Positions 37,668-46,258 are shown, counted from the first letter of the stretch. The stretch is 64,000 nucleotides of DNA from Blastocatellia bacterium (GCA_026985075.1 JALSQX010000095.1:41223-105222), one strand, 5' to 3'. Numbers and translations are program-made. Notes: a model not told the origin generated them from the letters alone.

Positions 37668-38696
37668 CTATACCGAATCAGGAGACGATTGACAATCGGC
37701 GACCGGTTCGATCGGGACGATGAGGTTCTCTCTGACGATCTCTCCTCGTTGGGGCGAAGGACACCGTTCGGCGCGCACGATGGCGACCTGGTCCCATCGG
37801 GCGCCCGACGGGATCACGACGTCGTCGCCGACGATGCACCGATGCAGGCGCGCGCCGCGCTCCACGCGAACGCGCTCCCAGAGGACGGAATCGGTGACGC
37901 GAGCGCCGGGATCGACGATCGTTTCCGGTCCGCTGATCATCGATTGGCCCCGGGCGCGTAAAAATCTGAGATGCGTCTCCAGATAGCGCCCGAGCGTGCT
38001 CAGTTCATACCACGGTTCGTCGGTGATGTGAGCGGCGAGGAGTTCTCCTCGCTCGATGGCTCGCGGATAGGCCTCGCTCGTGGTGTGCGAGAAGCGATCT
38101 CGAGGAAGATAGTCGAAGATGCGCGGGTCGAGGATCTGAATGCCGGTGAAGAGCAGTGGGGGATCGGCGCCTCGACGCTCGCCACATTCTTCCTCGGGTG
38201 AAGGAAATCCGCCGAACCCGACGATGCGTCCGGTCGCATCCACGTTCACGCGGCTGAATCGCTCCCGAGCGGTGTTCGGTTTCAATACCAGAGTCGCCAG
38301 AGCGCGACGTTTCAGGTGCGTGTCGAGGACGGCTCGAAGATCGATCCCGGTGATGATTTTTCCGTTCACGACGACGAACGGTCCGCTGGCCAATCGGTCG
38401 CGAACGCGATCCAGTGCGCCACCGGTGCCCAGCACCCGAGGCTCATAGGAGAAGTGCAAATCGACATCTGGAGGAGCATGTTGTCGCACGGCTCGGCGAA
38501 CGGTTTCCGGATGATGGTGCAGATTGATGATCATCGAGCGAATGCCGAATGCCCGTAAGTGGGCGAGCACGTAGCTGATCAACGGCTTGTTGAGAAAGGG
38601 CACCGCCGGTTTGGCGCGATCCGCCGTGAGCGGCCACAGGCGCGTTCCATATCCCGCGGCCAAGATCATCGCTGGCATGGTCTCCAACCGGTTCAC
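37668..38696 (-). CDS. MurU-like NDP-sugar pyrophosphorylase
   Basis: A 342-residue nucleotidyltransferase that would couple UTP to MurNAc-1-P or a similar sugar phosphate. The signature MILAAGYGTRLWPLTADRAK near residues 10-29 binds the nucleotide. Unlike Pseudomonas MurU (about 223 residues), it has a C-terminal left-handed helix-like tail (GPETIVDPGARVTDSVLWER), as in mannose-1-phosphate guanylyltransferases, so another sugar is possible. Start is GTG 38696 after GGAGGAAAGAGGA; it overlaps the CYTH stop by 4 bp. A frame running to 38963 covers the CYTH gene and is rejected. Confidence 0.82.
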   Translation of the reverse strand: MNRLETMPAMILAAGYGTRLWPLTADRAKPAVPFLNKPLISYVLAHLRAFGIRSMIINLHHHPETVRRAVRQHAPPDVDLHFSYEPRVLGTGGALDRVRDRLASGPFVVVNGKIITGIDLRAVLDTHLKRRALATLVLKPNTARERFSRVNVDATGRIVGFGGFPSPEEECGERRGADPPLLFTGIQILDPRIFDYLPRDRFSHTTSEAYPRAIERGELLAAHITDEPWYELSTLGRYLETHLRFLRARGQSMISGPETIVDPGARVTDSVLWERVRVERGARLHRCIVGDDVVIPSGARWDQVAIVRAERCPSPQRGEIVRENLIVPIEPVADCQSSPDSV

Positions 38697-39289
38697 TCCT
38701 CTTTCCTCCCGCGAAAGATCATGTCGCCAGGCGGTTCCCCGGCCGCCCGAGCCCGCTCGGCCCAGAGCGCTGGATAGCTCTCCCGAATGAGCGCCTGACG
38801 GGGAATGTGGAGGTGATCGATCAGTTCGGCCAGCGCTTCTTCGCGCCCTTCCAACTCGATGAAATTGCCCATGGGGGTTTCGTCGAACATGACGCGAGCC
38901 GTCGTGCCACTGGGCAGCGTGACGCGATATTCGGTGCGGAATTTTTGATAGCGAAAGATGCACTGGAGACCGATGGCCCGGAGGATGGCCAACACGCTCC
39001 GCGGCTCGGTCAGCGGAGCTTCTATCTCCGGTCGGTCCTTCAGCCAGGTGTGCGGCCGAGGGGGACCCTTGAACGTCAGCCAGCCTCGGTCATCAACGAT
39101 GCGCAGGCGCAAAACCGACTGGTTGGCCGTCAAGCGCCGGTCGGGGAAGTCCAATAACCAGTTGTCTTCGAAGTGGCGAGGGGCGATGGTTTCCAGAGCG
39201 ATATCCCGACGATCGAGGAGGGGATTGTCGCGACAACGAATTTTCACCTCCTGCTCTCGCTGCCGATCGCGCTCGTCCTCTTGAGGCAT
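38693..39289 (-). CDS. CYTH-domain protein (class IV cyclase/triphosphatase fold)
   Basis: A 198-residue CYTH protein with the diagnostic ExExK motif at Glu12-Glu14-Lys16 (EQEVKIR), LRLRIVDDRGWLTFKGP and FRTEYRVTL from the triphosphate-binding tunnel, and ELEGREEAL. Such proteins are class IV adenylate cyclases or inorganic/thiamine triphosphatases; sequence alone does not separate these. Starts at ATG 39289, ATG 39316 or TTG 39328 are all open and none has a good ribosome site. It leads the AmgK/MurU run. Confidence 0.85.
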   Translation of the reverse strand: MPQEDERDRQREQEVKIRCRDNPLLDRRDIALETIAPRHFEDNWLLDFPDRRLTANQSVLRLRIVDDRGWLTFKGPPRPHTWLKDRPEIEAPLTEPRSVLAILRAIGLQCIFRYQKFRTEYRVTLPSGTTARVMFDETPMGNFIELEGREEALAELIDHLHIPRQALIRESYPALWAERARAAGEPPGDMIFRGRKEE

Positions 39290-39517
39290 AACAAACAAAC
39301 GATATCTGAGCCCCATCTCACTCTGCAAGTCTCATCGCCCACATCGGGTGCGTCGGCCTGATCGGGCCGGGAGGAGCGGCCTATGGTGGAGCGATGTGCC
39401 GGACCGATTGTGGATCTCTCGTCGAGGAGGGGCGGCATCGTTGGAGAGGACCGATAGTGACCGCCACCATTAGAAAAATTTAATCCTGTATTCACCGCAT
39501 CTTAATCGGGATGGAGG

Positions 39518-39523
39518 TATAAT
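39518..39523 (+). promoter_or_regulatory. Candidate -10 box before the M48 protease gene
   Basis: TATAAT at 39518-39523 in an AT-rich stretch; no good -35 at 16-18 bp. Initiation near 39530 would leave a 30-nt leader. Confidence 0.35.
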
Positions 39524-39560
39524 GGTATTGTCAGCGAATGGAGTGAACGGGAGGACAACG

Positions 39561-40601
39561 ATGATGGGAAAGCGACTCACACAGTTCATTGGTTCTGCTT
39601 TGATAGCCCTGATGGTCGTGATACCGGCCGCGGCCTGGACCGGCGGTCAGGGACAAAAGACCAGGCCTCTGAAGGAGAAGGAAAATCCTCTGTTGATTGG
39701 CAAGCGTAATATTAACAAGCGGCAACTGAATTTTTACTCCATCCAGCGAGAGATCAGTCTGGGCCGTCAACTCGCGGCGATGATCGATCAGCAAGTTCAT
39801 CTGGTCGATGATCCGGTGATCAGCGAATACATCAATCGAGTGGGGCAGAACCTGGTGCTTCACTCCGATGCCAAGGTTCCCTTCACCATCAAAGTGGCGG
39901 TCAGCGACGAGATCAACGCCTTTGCCTTGCCGGGAGGATTCTTCTACGTGAACACGGGATTAATCCTGGCTGCAGACAACGAAGCGGAATTGGCCGGCGT
40001 CATGGCTCATGAAATCGCTCATGTGGCCGCGCGCCATGCGCTGGAGAATTTCACCAAATCACAATTGCTCTCCTGGGCGGCGATCGTGCCGCTCATTTTC
40101 GTCGGCGGGGGCATTGGCTATCTGGGCCAGTTGGGGGCGAGTTTCGGTCTCCCCATGGCGTTTTTCAAGTTCAGTCGATCGGCGGAGAAAGAAGCCGACA
40201 TTCTCGGCGCGCAATATGCCTGGGCCAGTGGATATGATCCGCATGGTTTGGTCACCATGTTCGAGAAGTTGCGAGCCCGGCATCAGCGAGAGCCGGGCGC
40301 TTTTTCCAAGCTGTTCATGACGCATCCGTCGACGCCCGAGCGCATCAAGATCGTCAAAGACCTCATTGCTCGATTTCCCGAGCGAGAAGAGTACATTATC
40401 AACTCCTGGGAGTTCAATCGGGTGAAAGAGCGGCTGGCGCGGTTGCGAGGGACGGCCCGCAAGCTGGGCGCCGAAGGCCGGCCGGCCGGTCAGAGTCGAC
40501 CCACCCTCAAGCGACGTCGTCCGACCGACAATACGCCTCAGCAGGGAGAGCAACAGACCGAGCCGAGAGAAAAACCACAATTGAAGCGGCGGCGTCCGTG
40601 A
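39561..40601 (+). CDS. M48-family metalloprotease (BepA/LoiP-like, periplasmic)
   Basis: A 346-residue zinc protease. Signal peptide (FIGSALIALMVVIPAAAW), the M48 motif HEIAH at residues 150-154 and the third ligand Glu in KEADILGAQYA near 211. The NAFALPGGFFYVNTGLI block is typical of the BepA/YfgC and LoiP group, which degrade misassembled outer-membrane proteins. After residue 300 the chain becomes Arg/Lys/Pro-rich and disordered, ending in LKRRRP. The ATG at 39561 follows GGGAGG; a longer GTG-like start at 39522 would cover the -10 box. Stands alone and is followed by a hairpin terminator. Confidence 0.92.
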   Translation: MMGKRLTQFIGSALIALMVVIPAAAWTGGQGQKTRPLKEKENPLLIGKRNINKRQLNFYSIQREISLGRQLAAMIDQQVHLVDDPVISEYINRVGQNLVLHSDAKVPFTIKVAVSDEINAFALPGGFFYVNTGLILAADNEAELAGVMAHEIAHVAARHALENFTKSQLLSWAAIVPLIFVGGGIGYLGQLGASFGLPMAFFKFSRSAEKEADILGAQYAWASGYDPHGLVTMFEKLRARHQREPGAFSKLFMTHPSTPERIKIVKDLIARFPEREEYIINSWEFNRVKERLARLRGTARKLGAEGRPAGQSRPTLKRRRPTDNTPQQGEQQTEPREKPQLKRRRP

Positions 40602-40607
40602 TGAGGA

Positions 40608-40637
40608 AGCCGGGACGGGACGACGCTCGTCCCGGCT
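40608..40637 (+). terminator. Hairpin terminator after the M48 protease
   Basis: AGCCGGGACG/CGTCCCGGCT, a perfect 10-bp stem with a 10-nt loop, 6 bp after the stop. No T-run follows. The remaining 230 bp to the next gene carry nothing I can name. Confidence 0.6.
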
Positions 40638-40870
40638 CATCGAGGATGTCTCTGGCGAGGAAGACGAACTGATGGTTCCTTCCTGGAATGGCTGGGCATC
40701 TCCTCCCTATACACACAGGAAAACCGCTCTCTCCATGATCCGCGAGGGAGCTCGCCTCACCGGCGTTTCTCGTTGTCGCGCGCAGAGCCAGGATCTCCAG
40801 ATCCGCCTCCTCCACCGAACGGGACTGGATCGGCCATCACCTCTCCTGGTCGCCCGGGCGACACCATTCA

Positions 40871-41095
40871 TCATCCACCCCGAGTGATGCTCACTTCTTC
40901 CTCTTTTTCGCGAGTGAAGTACCAGATGGCCACGCAAATCACCCCCACGGCCAGATAGATCCAGGGGTGGAATCTGGCCGGATCATCGGGTTTTCCTCCG
41001 GCTTCTCTCCATTGGTAGTAGGTCACAAATGTCATGACGAAGCAGATGACCGCGCCCACCCAGAGAATAATATGGAGGATCGTTCGTTTGTTCAT
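40871..41095 (-). CDS. Small two-helix membrane protein
   Basis: A 74-residue protein with two transmembrane helices (TILHIILWVGAVICFVMTF and WIYLAVGVICVAIWYF) joined by a short polar loop (REAGGKPDDPARFH), then a charged tail (REKEEEV). GGGAGGTCACT precedes the ATG at 41095, a strong ribosome site that overrules the frame extending to 41155. I recognise no family. A TATAAT at 41206-41211 on the minus strand could serve it. Confidence 0.8.
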   Translation of the reverse strand: MNKRTILHIILWVGAVICFVMTFVTYYQWREAGGKPDDPARFHPWIYLAVGVICVAIWYFTREKEEEVSITRGG

Positions 41096-41205
41096 AGTGA
41101 CCTCCCCAGGCAATTGTTGACCGGTTATCTCCGGCACTCGATGTTCACGTGCCAAACCACCTTACTTCACTATCGTCGTTTCTCTCACCCTTCCAAACCG
41201 CCCTA

Positions 41206-41211
41206 ATTATA
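41206..41211 (-). promoter_or_regulatory. Candidate -10 box for the small membrane protein gene
   Basis: TATAAT on the minus strand about 110 nt upstream of ATG 41095; the -35 region does not fit the consensus. Confidence 0.3.
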
Positions 41212-41350
41212 CAACAAGGGGTGCTCTGAGGCGAAGGGTTTATTTTGACGAGTCCTCCATTTTTGCTCTCCTCGCGGGCAGACATCGCGCCTTGGGCGAG
41301 ACCTTCGCTCCCGGACGAAGGGCATCATCGATGGCGCGCGGGCCATCGGC

Positions 41351-42196
41351 TCACTCCAGGATGATATTGTCGATGAGACGAGCGCGACCAATGGTGACGG
41401 CGATGGCGATGAGGGCTGGCGCATCTCCGATCGTGGCCAAGGGCTCGAGGGTCTCTCGGTCGACGACGCCCAAATAATCGATCTGGATCGAGGATGCCGG
41501 TTCCAGTTGTTCGCGGACGCTCTCCATGAGGTTGGCGGCGTCGCGCTCGCCGGCGCCAAACATGACCTGTGCTCTCTCCAGCGCCTTATAAATCAGCGTC
41601 GCCGCCTGCCGCTCCTGATCCGACATCGCCGCAAGCCATCGGCAAGCCGCCACGCCATCCCGCTCGCGGACGATGGGGAGCGTGACGAGCTGGCAGGGGA
41701 TGTGCAGGTCGCCGATCAGTCGCTTGGCCAGAGCGACCAACTGGGGGTCCTTCTGGCCGAGACAAAGGATTTCCGGCGCGGTGACCTGGAGCAGGGCGGT
41801 GAGCGCCGTTGACGCCCGAACATAATAGCCGGGCCACAATGGACTGAACAGCCGCTCGGTTAATCCCCGCACGATGACCTCGGTGACTGCCGTGGAGGGG
41901 AGGAACTCGCCCAGAGGAGGCGCGAAGACATAGTTGACGCCCGTCGAGATGAGCAACTCGACATCATTGGTGAGGGTCGCCGAGAGTCGCTTTTCGCCCT
42001 CTTCCCGAGTCGGCTCTTTGGCCAAGGGCAGGATTGAGACGATAGCGACATCGGCCAGGCGCAAAGCTCGACGAACCAGGGCCAGATGGCCATCGTGGAG
42101 ATGGCCTCGCGTGGGAACGAGCGCGATGCGCGTGCGCTCGCCGCGAAGTCGATGAGCGAGATGCTGCATACGGGCGACGTTCCTGATGACTTCCAT
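41351..42196 (-). CDS. Divergent PanC-like nucleotidylyltransferase
   Basis: A 281-residue protein with the overall plan of pantothenate synthetase, which joins pantoate and beta-alanine. The ATP-binding VPTRGHLHDGHLALV keeps the HxxH-type pair His34/His37, and Lys149-Asp150 (QKDPQ) match conserved PanC residues. Other hallmarks are changed: FVNPxQF reads ILPLAKEP, RPGHFRG reads WPGYYVRAS, and the AMSSRN ATP-site motif is replaced by AACRWL at 183-188. So it may be a poor pantothenate synthetase or act on another substrate. A TATAAT lies 12 nt before the ATG and there is no ribosome site, suggesting a leaderless mRNA. It follows folK. Confidence 0.75.
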   Translation of the reverse strand: MEVIRNVARMQHLAHRLRGERTRIALVPTRGHLHDGHLALVRRALRLADVAIVSILPLAKEPTREEGEKRLSATLTNDVELLISTGVNYVFAPPLGEFLPSTAVTEVIVRGLTERLFSPLWPGYYVRASTALTALLQVTAPEILCLGQKDPQLVALAKRLIGDLHIPCQLVTLPIVRERDGVAACRWLAAMSDQERQAATLIYKALERAQVMFGAGERDAANLMESVREQLEPASSIQIDYLGVVDRETLEPLATIGDAPALIAIAVTIGRARLIDNIILE

Positions 42197-42208
42197 AGAG
42201 CGGTGGCT

Positions 42209-42214
42209 ATTATA
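42209..42214 (-). promoter_or_regulatory. Candidate -10 box for the PanC-like gene
   Basis: TATAAT on the minus strand, 12 nt upstream of the start codon at 42196. Initiation about 7 nt downstream would leave at most a few leader bases. Confidence 0.4.
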
Positions 42215-42244
42215 GAGAAAATTCCCCCGGATGGAAAATCTTTT

Positions 42245-42757
42245 TCATCGTCCCCCGGGAGCGACATAGAGGCGAACCTCGGCCTCATCGGGGACCGAGG
42301 CCAGAAGTTCGATCATCGTCCGACCCAGAATGGGGTGCTTCCGTTCGGGCGCGAGTTCACAGAGCGGGACGAGGACGAATCGTCTCAGGTGCAATCGTGG
42401 GTGAGGGATGGTGAGACGAAGTCCTTGGTGCTCTTGATCGATGACGAGGTCGTCGTAGAGCAGAATGTCGAGATCGATGGTTCGCGGGCCTTTGGGCACC
42501 GTTCTCACGCGCCCGAGCCGGCGCTCGATTGTCAAACACGCTTCCAACAAGGCGAAGGGAGCGAGCGCACACCGGATGATGAGCACCTGGTTCAAAAACC
42601 AGGGCTGATCGGGGAGGTCCACTGGTGCTGTCTCGTAGACGGATGAGGCCCGCTCAACCGTGACCCATTCGGAGAGGGCGTCCCGGGCGGCGGCCAGATG
42701 GCTCAGGCGGTCCTCGAGATTTGATCCCAGGCCGATGAATGCAGTATGCTCACTCAT
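42245..42757 (-). CDS. folK: HPPK, 6-hydroxymethyl-dihydropterin pyrophosphokinase
   Basis: Transfers pyrophosphate from ATP to the pterin in folate synthesis. The 170-residue protein has FIGLGSNLEDR at the start, SSVYETAPVDLPDQPWFLNQ and the HPPK signature VPKGPRTIDLDILLYDD with the two catalytic Asp residues, then IPHPRLHLRRFVL. ATG 42757 is taken; TTG 42763 is in frame but weak. Lies 48 bp before the PanC-like gene and is divergent from the RlmI-type methyltransferase. No folP or folB is near. Confidence 0.95.
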   Translation of the reverse strand: MSEHTAFIGLGSNLEDRLSHLAAARDALSEWVTVERASSVYETAPVDLPDQPWFLNQVLIIRCALAPFALLEACLTIERRLGRVRTVPKGPRTIDLDILLYDDLVIDQEHQGLRLTIPHPRLHLRRFVLVPLCELAPERKHPILGRTMIELLASVPDEAEVRLYVAPGGR

Positions 42758-42804
42758 GCGCAAAGCCTAGGTTTTGGAGGAGAGAGACGTCAAGCCGGGA
42801 AACG

Positions 42805-43977
42805 ATGGGCGAGCAAGAGAGGGCCGTGGTCATCAGTGGGCGAGCCGAGACGCGGCTTCGCGCCGGGTACTTTTGGGTTTTCTCCGGCGACGTGGTGAAC
42901 GCTCACGAAGTCGAGAATGGCGCTATCGTTCAGGTCAGGAATCGACGCGGCGATCTTCTGGGATATGCGCTCTACAGCCAGCACTCGAACATCACTCTGC
43001 GGTGGATTGCCGATCGTCGAGCGTGCATCGATCGGGCGTTTTGGCGCCAACGCTTGCTGGCCGCCGACGCGCTTCGTCAACAGGTGGTCTCGGACACCGA
43101 TGCCTTTCGCCTCGTGTTCGGCGAGAGCGATCTGCTCCCTTCGCTGATCATTGATCGGTATGGGAGGTGCTTCGTCATACAAACGTTGACGCCGGGTATG
43201 GACGCCCTGAAGTCGCTCTGGGTCGATTTGTTGGTGGAGCTGTACCAGCCGTCGGCCGTCATCGAACGCAATGACGTCAAAGCGCGCCAACTGGAAGGAC
43301 TGCCGTTGGAAAAAGGGATACTCTCGGGCTCGGCGCCGGAAAACGTTGAGGTGACGATCAACGGCATCCGGTTCCGCGTCGACCTCCTCGGGGGACAAAA
43401 AACGGGCACTTTCCTCGATCAGAGAGAGAATTATCGCGCCGCTCGGCGATGGGCCCGTGGCCGAGGCCTGGATGGTTTCTGTTATACCGGAGGCTTCGCC
43501 CTCCATTTGGCGTCTTCCTGCCAATCGGTCGTCGCCGTCGATATCTCGACCGAGGCGCTCGACCAGGGGAAACGTAATGCAGCGCTCAATGGGATCGAGC
43601 ATATTGAATTCGTCAAAGCGAACGTGTTCGACTTCCTTCGGGACCGGGTCAGGGCTGGGGATCGTTTCGACATCATCGTCCTGGACCCTCCAGCGTTCGC
43701 CAAGAGCCGGGCCGCGCTGGAGGGCGCCATCCGCGGCTATAAGGAGATCAATCTCCGCGCACTCCGATTGTTGGCGCCCGGCGGCATTCTGGTGACCTGC
43801 AGTTGCTCCTACCACCTCAGCGAAAGTATGTTTCTGGACATTCTCAGAGCCGCGGCTGCCGATACACATCGTCGCGTTCGCCTGTTGGAGAAGCGCACTC
43901 AGGCGCGCGATCATCCTATTCTGCTGAGCATGCCCGAGACGCACTATCTGAAGTGTGTCATCCTTCAGGTCATGTGA
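42805..43977 (+). CDS. Class I rRNA methyltransferase, RlmI type
   Basis: A 390-residue SAM-dependent enzyme with an N-terminal PUA-like domain (about 1-80, AVVISGRAETRLRAGYFWVF) and a Rossmann methyltransferase domain. GLDGFCYTGGFALHLASS is the SAM loop, VDISTEALDQGKRNAALNG motif II, and VLDPPAFAKS plus TCSCSYHLSES the catalytic region of m5C23S RNA enzymes like RlmI. GGGAAACG precedes the ATG at 42805. It would methylate a cytosine in 23S rRNA; the exact base is unknown. Confidence 0.92.
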   Translation: MGEQERAVVISGRAETRLRAGYFWVFSGDVVNAHEVENGAIVQVRNRRGDLLGYALYSQHSNITLRWIADRRACIDRAFWRQRLLAADALRQQVVSDTDAFRLVFGESDLLPSLIIDRYGRCFVIQTLTPGMDALKSLWVDLLVELYQPSAVIERNDVKARQLEGLPLEKGILSGSAPENVEVTINGIRFRVDLLGGQKTGTFLDQRENYRAARRWARGRGLDGFCYTGGFALHLASSCQSVVAVDISTEALDQGKRNAALNGIEHIEFVKANVFDFLRDRVRAGDRFDIIVLDPPAFAKSRAALEGAIRGYKEINLRALRLLAPGGILVTCSCSYHLSESMFLDILRAAAADTHRRVRLLEKRTQARDHPILLSMPETHYLKCVILQVM

Positions 43978-44119
43978 TGGCGTCGAGTGGAAGCGACGTG
44001 GCCTGTCCGCACCACGATGGGATACTGAATCGACCTCCCTCGGTCGAAACCGAACACCGCTCATTTTCGGGGCGAGCGAGGGAATCACCCATGTGCAACA
44101 GTACGCCACAAGGCATGTA

Positions 44120-44140
44120 GCGCGAGTTGGCAACTCGCGC
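44120..44140 (+). repeat. 21-bp perfect palindrome
   Basis: GCGCGAGTTG and CAACTCGCGC (44120-44129, 44131-44140) flank one G. It is flanked by two copies of ATTTTCGGGGC (near 44064-44074 and 44148-44158). This looks like a short mobile or dispersed palindrome; only one copy is visible in the window. Confidence 0.45.
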
Positions 44141-44168
44141 CACACTTATTTTCGGGGCAGAAACCGTG

Positions 44169-44174
44169 TATAAT
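44169..44174 (+). promoter_or_regulatory. Candidate -10 box of the 44213 gene
   Basis: TATAAT at 44169-44174, about 40 bp before ATG 44213. The -35 region (TTATTT) is poor. Confidence 0.4.
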
Positions 44175-44212
44175 AGAGTGGTGAATGCCAGCCAGTGGGA
44201 GGTGAAGCGGAG

Positions 44213-44905
44213 ATGAAGGATCACATCCTGCGCTCAGGAGTACTCACTGTCAGCCTGTTCGTTCTCTTCCTGGCGACGGCGCGCGCGCAATCGGCTCATC
44301 AAGTTGTGGTCGGCGAAGGCGTCACCGTGCGGTTGGCGTTGCAGACGCCGCTCAGTTCCAAGTTGAACGAAGTCGGCGATCCCGTCCGGGCCGTGCTGTA
44401 TGATGATCTCTACGTTGAGGGTCACCTCGTTTTGAAGCGGGGAACCGAGTTTCTCGGTCGCGTGACGCACGTCAAACCGGCTCGTCGCGGTCAGCGGCAG
44501 GCCGAAATGGCCATCGCGTTCGATCGCGTGAAGACGAGCTACGGGCTGGAAGAAATCGCCACCCGTATCACGGCCATCGACGATTACGCGCATGACCGCA
44601 AGTTGAAGGGAGATGGTGAAGGCGTCGTCCGTGGGGGGCGTAGCGCCGGTCGGACGGTGGGCAACGTGCTGCGGGGAGCGCGCCTTGGCGCATATGGGGC
44701 GACGGCCGCCATTCTGCTCGGGCAAAGCCGCGGAGCGGCTCGCGCTGGCGGCATCGCCGTCGTCGGTGGAATGGCCGGTGGGCTATTGTTAACCAAAGGG
44801 TCCGAGATTCGGTTGTCTCCGGGAACGATTCTCCGGGTGCGATTCGAACGCCCGATGACTCTTCCCATCATGGACCGCTCCGGGGAGTCAGAGATCGGAC
44901 AGTAG
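44213..44905 (+). CDS. Secreted protein of unknown function, Gly-rich C-terminal half
   Basis: A 230-residue protein. A clear signal peptide (LTVSLFVLFLATARAQ) is followed by a beta-rich domain that contains VTVRLALQTPLSSKLNEVGD and YVEGHLVLKRGTEFLGRV, a pattern common in acidobacterial envelope proteins and reminiscent of TrbI/VirB10-like cores. Residues 140-200 are Gly-rich (GGRSAGRTVGNVLRGARLG), a glycine-zipper-like region that may contact membranes. GGAGGTGA precedes the ATG. It is not linked in operon to its neighbours. Function unknown. Confidence 0.8.
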   Translation: MKDHILRSGVLTVSLFVLFLATARAQSAHQVVVGEGVTVRLALQTPLSSKLNEVGDPVRAVLYDDLYVEGHLVLKRGTEFLGRVTHVKPARRGQRQAEMAIAFDRVKTSYGLEEIATRITAIDDYAHDRKLKGDGEGVVRGGRSAGRTVGNVLRGARLGAYGATAAILLGQSRGAARAGGIAVVGGMAGGLLLTKGSEIRLSPGTILRVRFERPMTLPIMDRSGESEIGQ

Positions 44906-44907
44906 TC

Positions 44908-44946
44908 GAGGTTAGGGCCGGTCAATGGCCGGAGCGGCATAACCTC
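44908..44946 (+). terminator. Imperfect long hairpin after the 44213 gene
   Basis: GAGGTTA (44908-44914) pairs with TAACCTC (44940-44946), and an inner CCGG..CCGG strengthens the stem. It begins 3 bp after the stop codon. No T-run. Confidence 0.4.
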
Positions 44947-45063
44947 AATGCGCACCTGGAATGCCTGAGTGATGCCGATCAGCGCCGAGGCCGGCGCATA
45001 GCTGGGACGAACTCGGCATGCTGCGAACCTCGCCTCCCGAAGCGTTCAGGGATCATCGACCGG

Positions 45064-46224
45064 ATGAACGTCACCGTCGACAAGCTCATCTATGGCGGGT
45101 ATGGACTGGCCCGCTATCGAGGAGAAGTCGTTCTCGTCCCGTTCGCCGCTCCCGGCGATCGCCTGGTGGTTCAGCCCATCGAGCGAAAGAAAGGGTTCAT
45201 CGTCGCCCGCATCGAGCGCATTCTCGAACCATCCCCGGTTCGCCGCCCGCCGCGCTGCCCTCATTTCCAGACGTGCGGTGGATGTCAGCTTCAGCATGTG
45301 ACGGCGACGGCCGCCCGAGAAGCCAAATCCCAGTTCGTCCGGGAGTCGCTCGTTCGGCTCGGAGGCATCGATTGGCCTCATGAGATCGCGCTCATCTCAG
45401 GTCCCGAATACGAGTATCGCTTGAGGACGCAACTGAAGATCGCCGTTCATGACGATCGAGTGGAGATAGGATATTTCAAGCCGGCGTCACACGAACTCTG
45501 CCCCATCGACGCCTGCCCGTTGCTCAGTCCGACGCTCAATGAGGCCTTGAGCCGGTTGCGACGACTTCCCGCCAGATCCTTTCGCGGCGTGAAGACCATC
45601 GATCTTGTGGAAGGTGCTGGCGGTCAGGTGGCCACTCACCCGGTGATGCGTCCCTGGTCGGTGAGGGAAGTGGCTGTGTCGGTGGGCGAATGGACGTATC
45701 ATGTCGATGCCCGGTCGTTCTTTCAAGTGAATCGGTTTCTGCTCGGAGAGTTGTTGAACTTCGCTGTGGGGAGTGAGACTTGCGGGGAGGTGGCCGTCGA
45801 TCTGTATTGTGGCGTGGGCTTTTTCAGCCTCCCGCTGGCGCGCTCGTTCGATCGCGTCATCGGCGTGGAGAGCGATGCCCATTCCGTGCGCTGGGCTAGA
45901 GAGAATGCGCGACGACATGGTCTGGAGAACATCGAGTTCGTCGTCTCGTCAGTGGAAGGATGGTTGGAACGAAACCGAGGAGCGGGGAGCGTCGGTTGGG
46001 TATTGGTCGATCCGCCACGGTCGGGGCTCTCTAGAAGAATCGTTCGCGGAATCGTCGGCTTGGGCCCATCGGCGGTCACCTACATCTCTTGTAATCCGAC
46101 GACGCTGGCCCGCGATCTCAAGTGGTTCCAGCAGGGGGGATATCGCCTCTCGTCGCTGGTGGCCATTGATCTTTTCCCGCAAACGTTCCATATCGAGACG
46201 GTGGCTCAACTCATGCGCCGTTGA
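45064..46224 (+). CDS. rlmD: 23S rRNA (uracil-5-)-methyltransferase, RlmD/RumA family
   Basis: A 386-residue m5U methyltransferase. An N-terminal TRAM domain (about 1-55), an Fe-S cluster site with CPHFQTCGGC near residue 66-75 plus a later LCPID cysteine, and a SAM-binding domain (AVDLYCGVGFFSLPLA). The catalytic nucleophile is Cys343 in YISCNPTTLARD. RlmD, RlmC and TrmA share this plan; the Fe-S cysteines favour the Rum type, exact site unproven. The start at ATG 45064 lacks a strong ribosome site. It precedes serA by 34 bp. Confidence 0.9.
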   Translation: MNVTVDKLIYGGYGLARYRGEVVLVPFAAPGDRLVVQPIERKKGFIVARIERILEPSPVRRPPRCPHFQTCGGCQLQHVTATAAREAKSQFVRESLVRLGGIDWPHEIALISGPEYEYRLRTQLKIAVHDDRVEIGYFKPASHELCPIDACPLLSPTLNEALSRLRRLPARSFRGVKTIDLVEGAGGQVATHPVMRPWSVREVAVSVGEWTYHVDARSFFQVNRFLLGELLNFAVGSETCGEVAVDLYCGVGFFSLPLARSFDRVIGVESDAHSVRWARENARRHGLENIEFVVSSVEGWLERNRGAGSVGWVLVDPPRSGLSRRIVRGIVGLGPSAVTYISCNPTTLARDLKWFQQGGYRLSSLVAIDLFPQTFHIETVAQLMRR

Positions 46225-46234
46225 CAGGGCGATC

Positions 46235-46250
46235 GGTTTTCGCTAAAACC
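46235..46250 (+). promoter_or_regulatory. Small hairpin between rlmD and serA
   Basis: GGTTTT/AAAACC with loop CGCT, ending 8 bp before the serA ATG. It could mark a weak terminator or affect serA translation. Confidence 0.3.
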
Positions 46251-46258
46251 TGTGGGCT

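Noticed and set aside
38696..38963. 89-residue N-terminal extension of the MurU-like gene
   Set aside because: It covers the CYTH gene in another frame; GTG 38696 has a strong SD just upstream of the nucleotide-binding motif.
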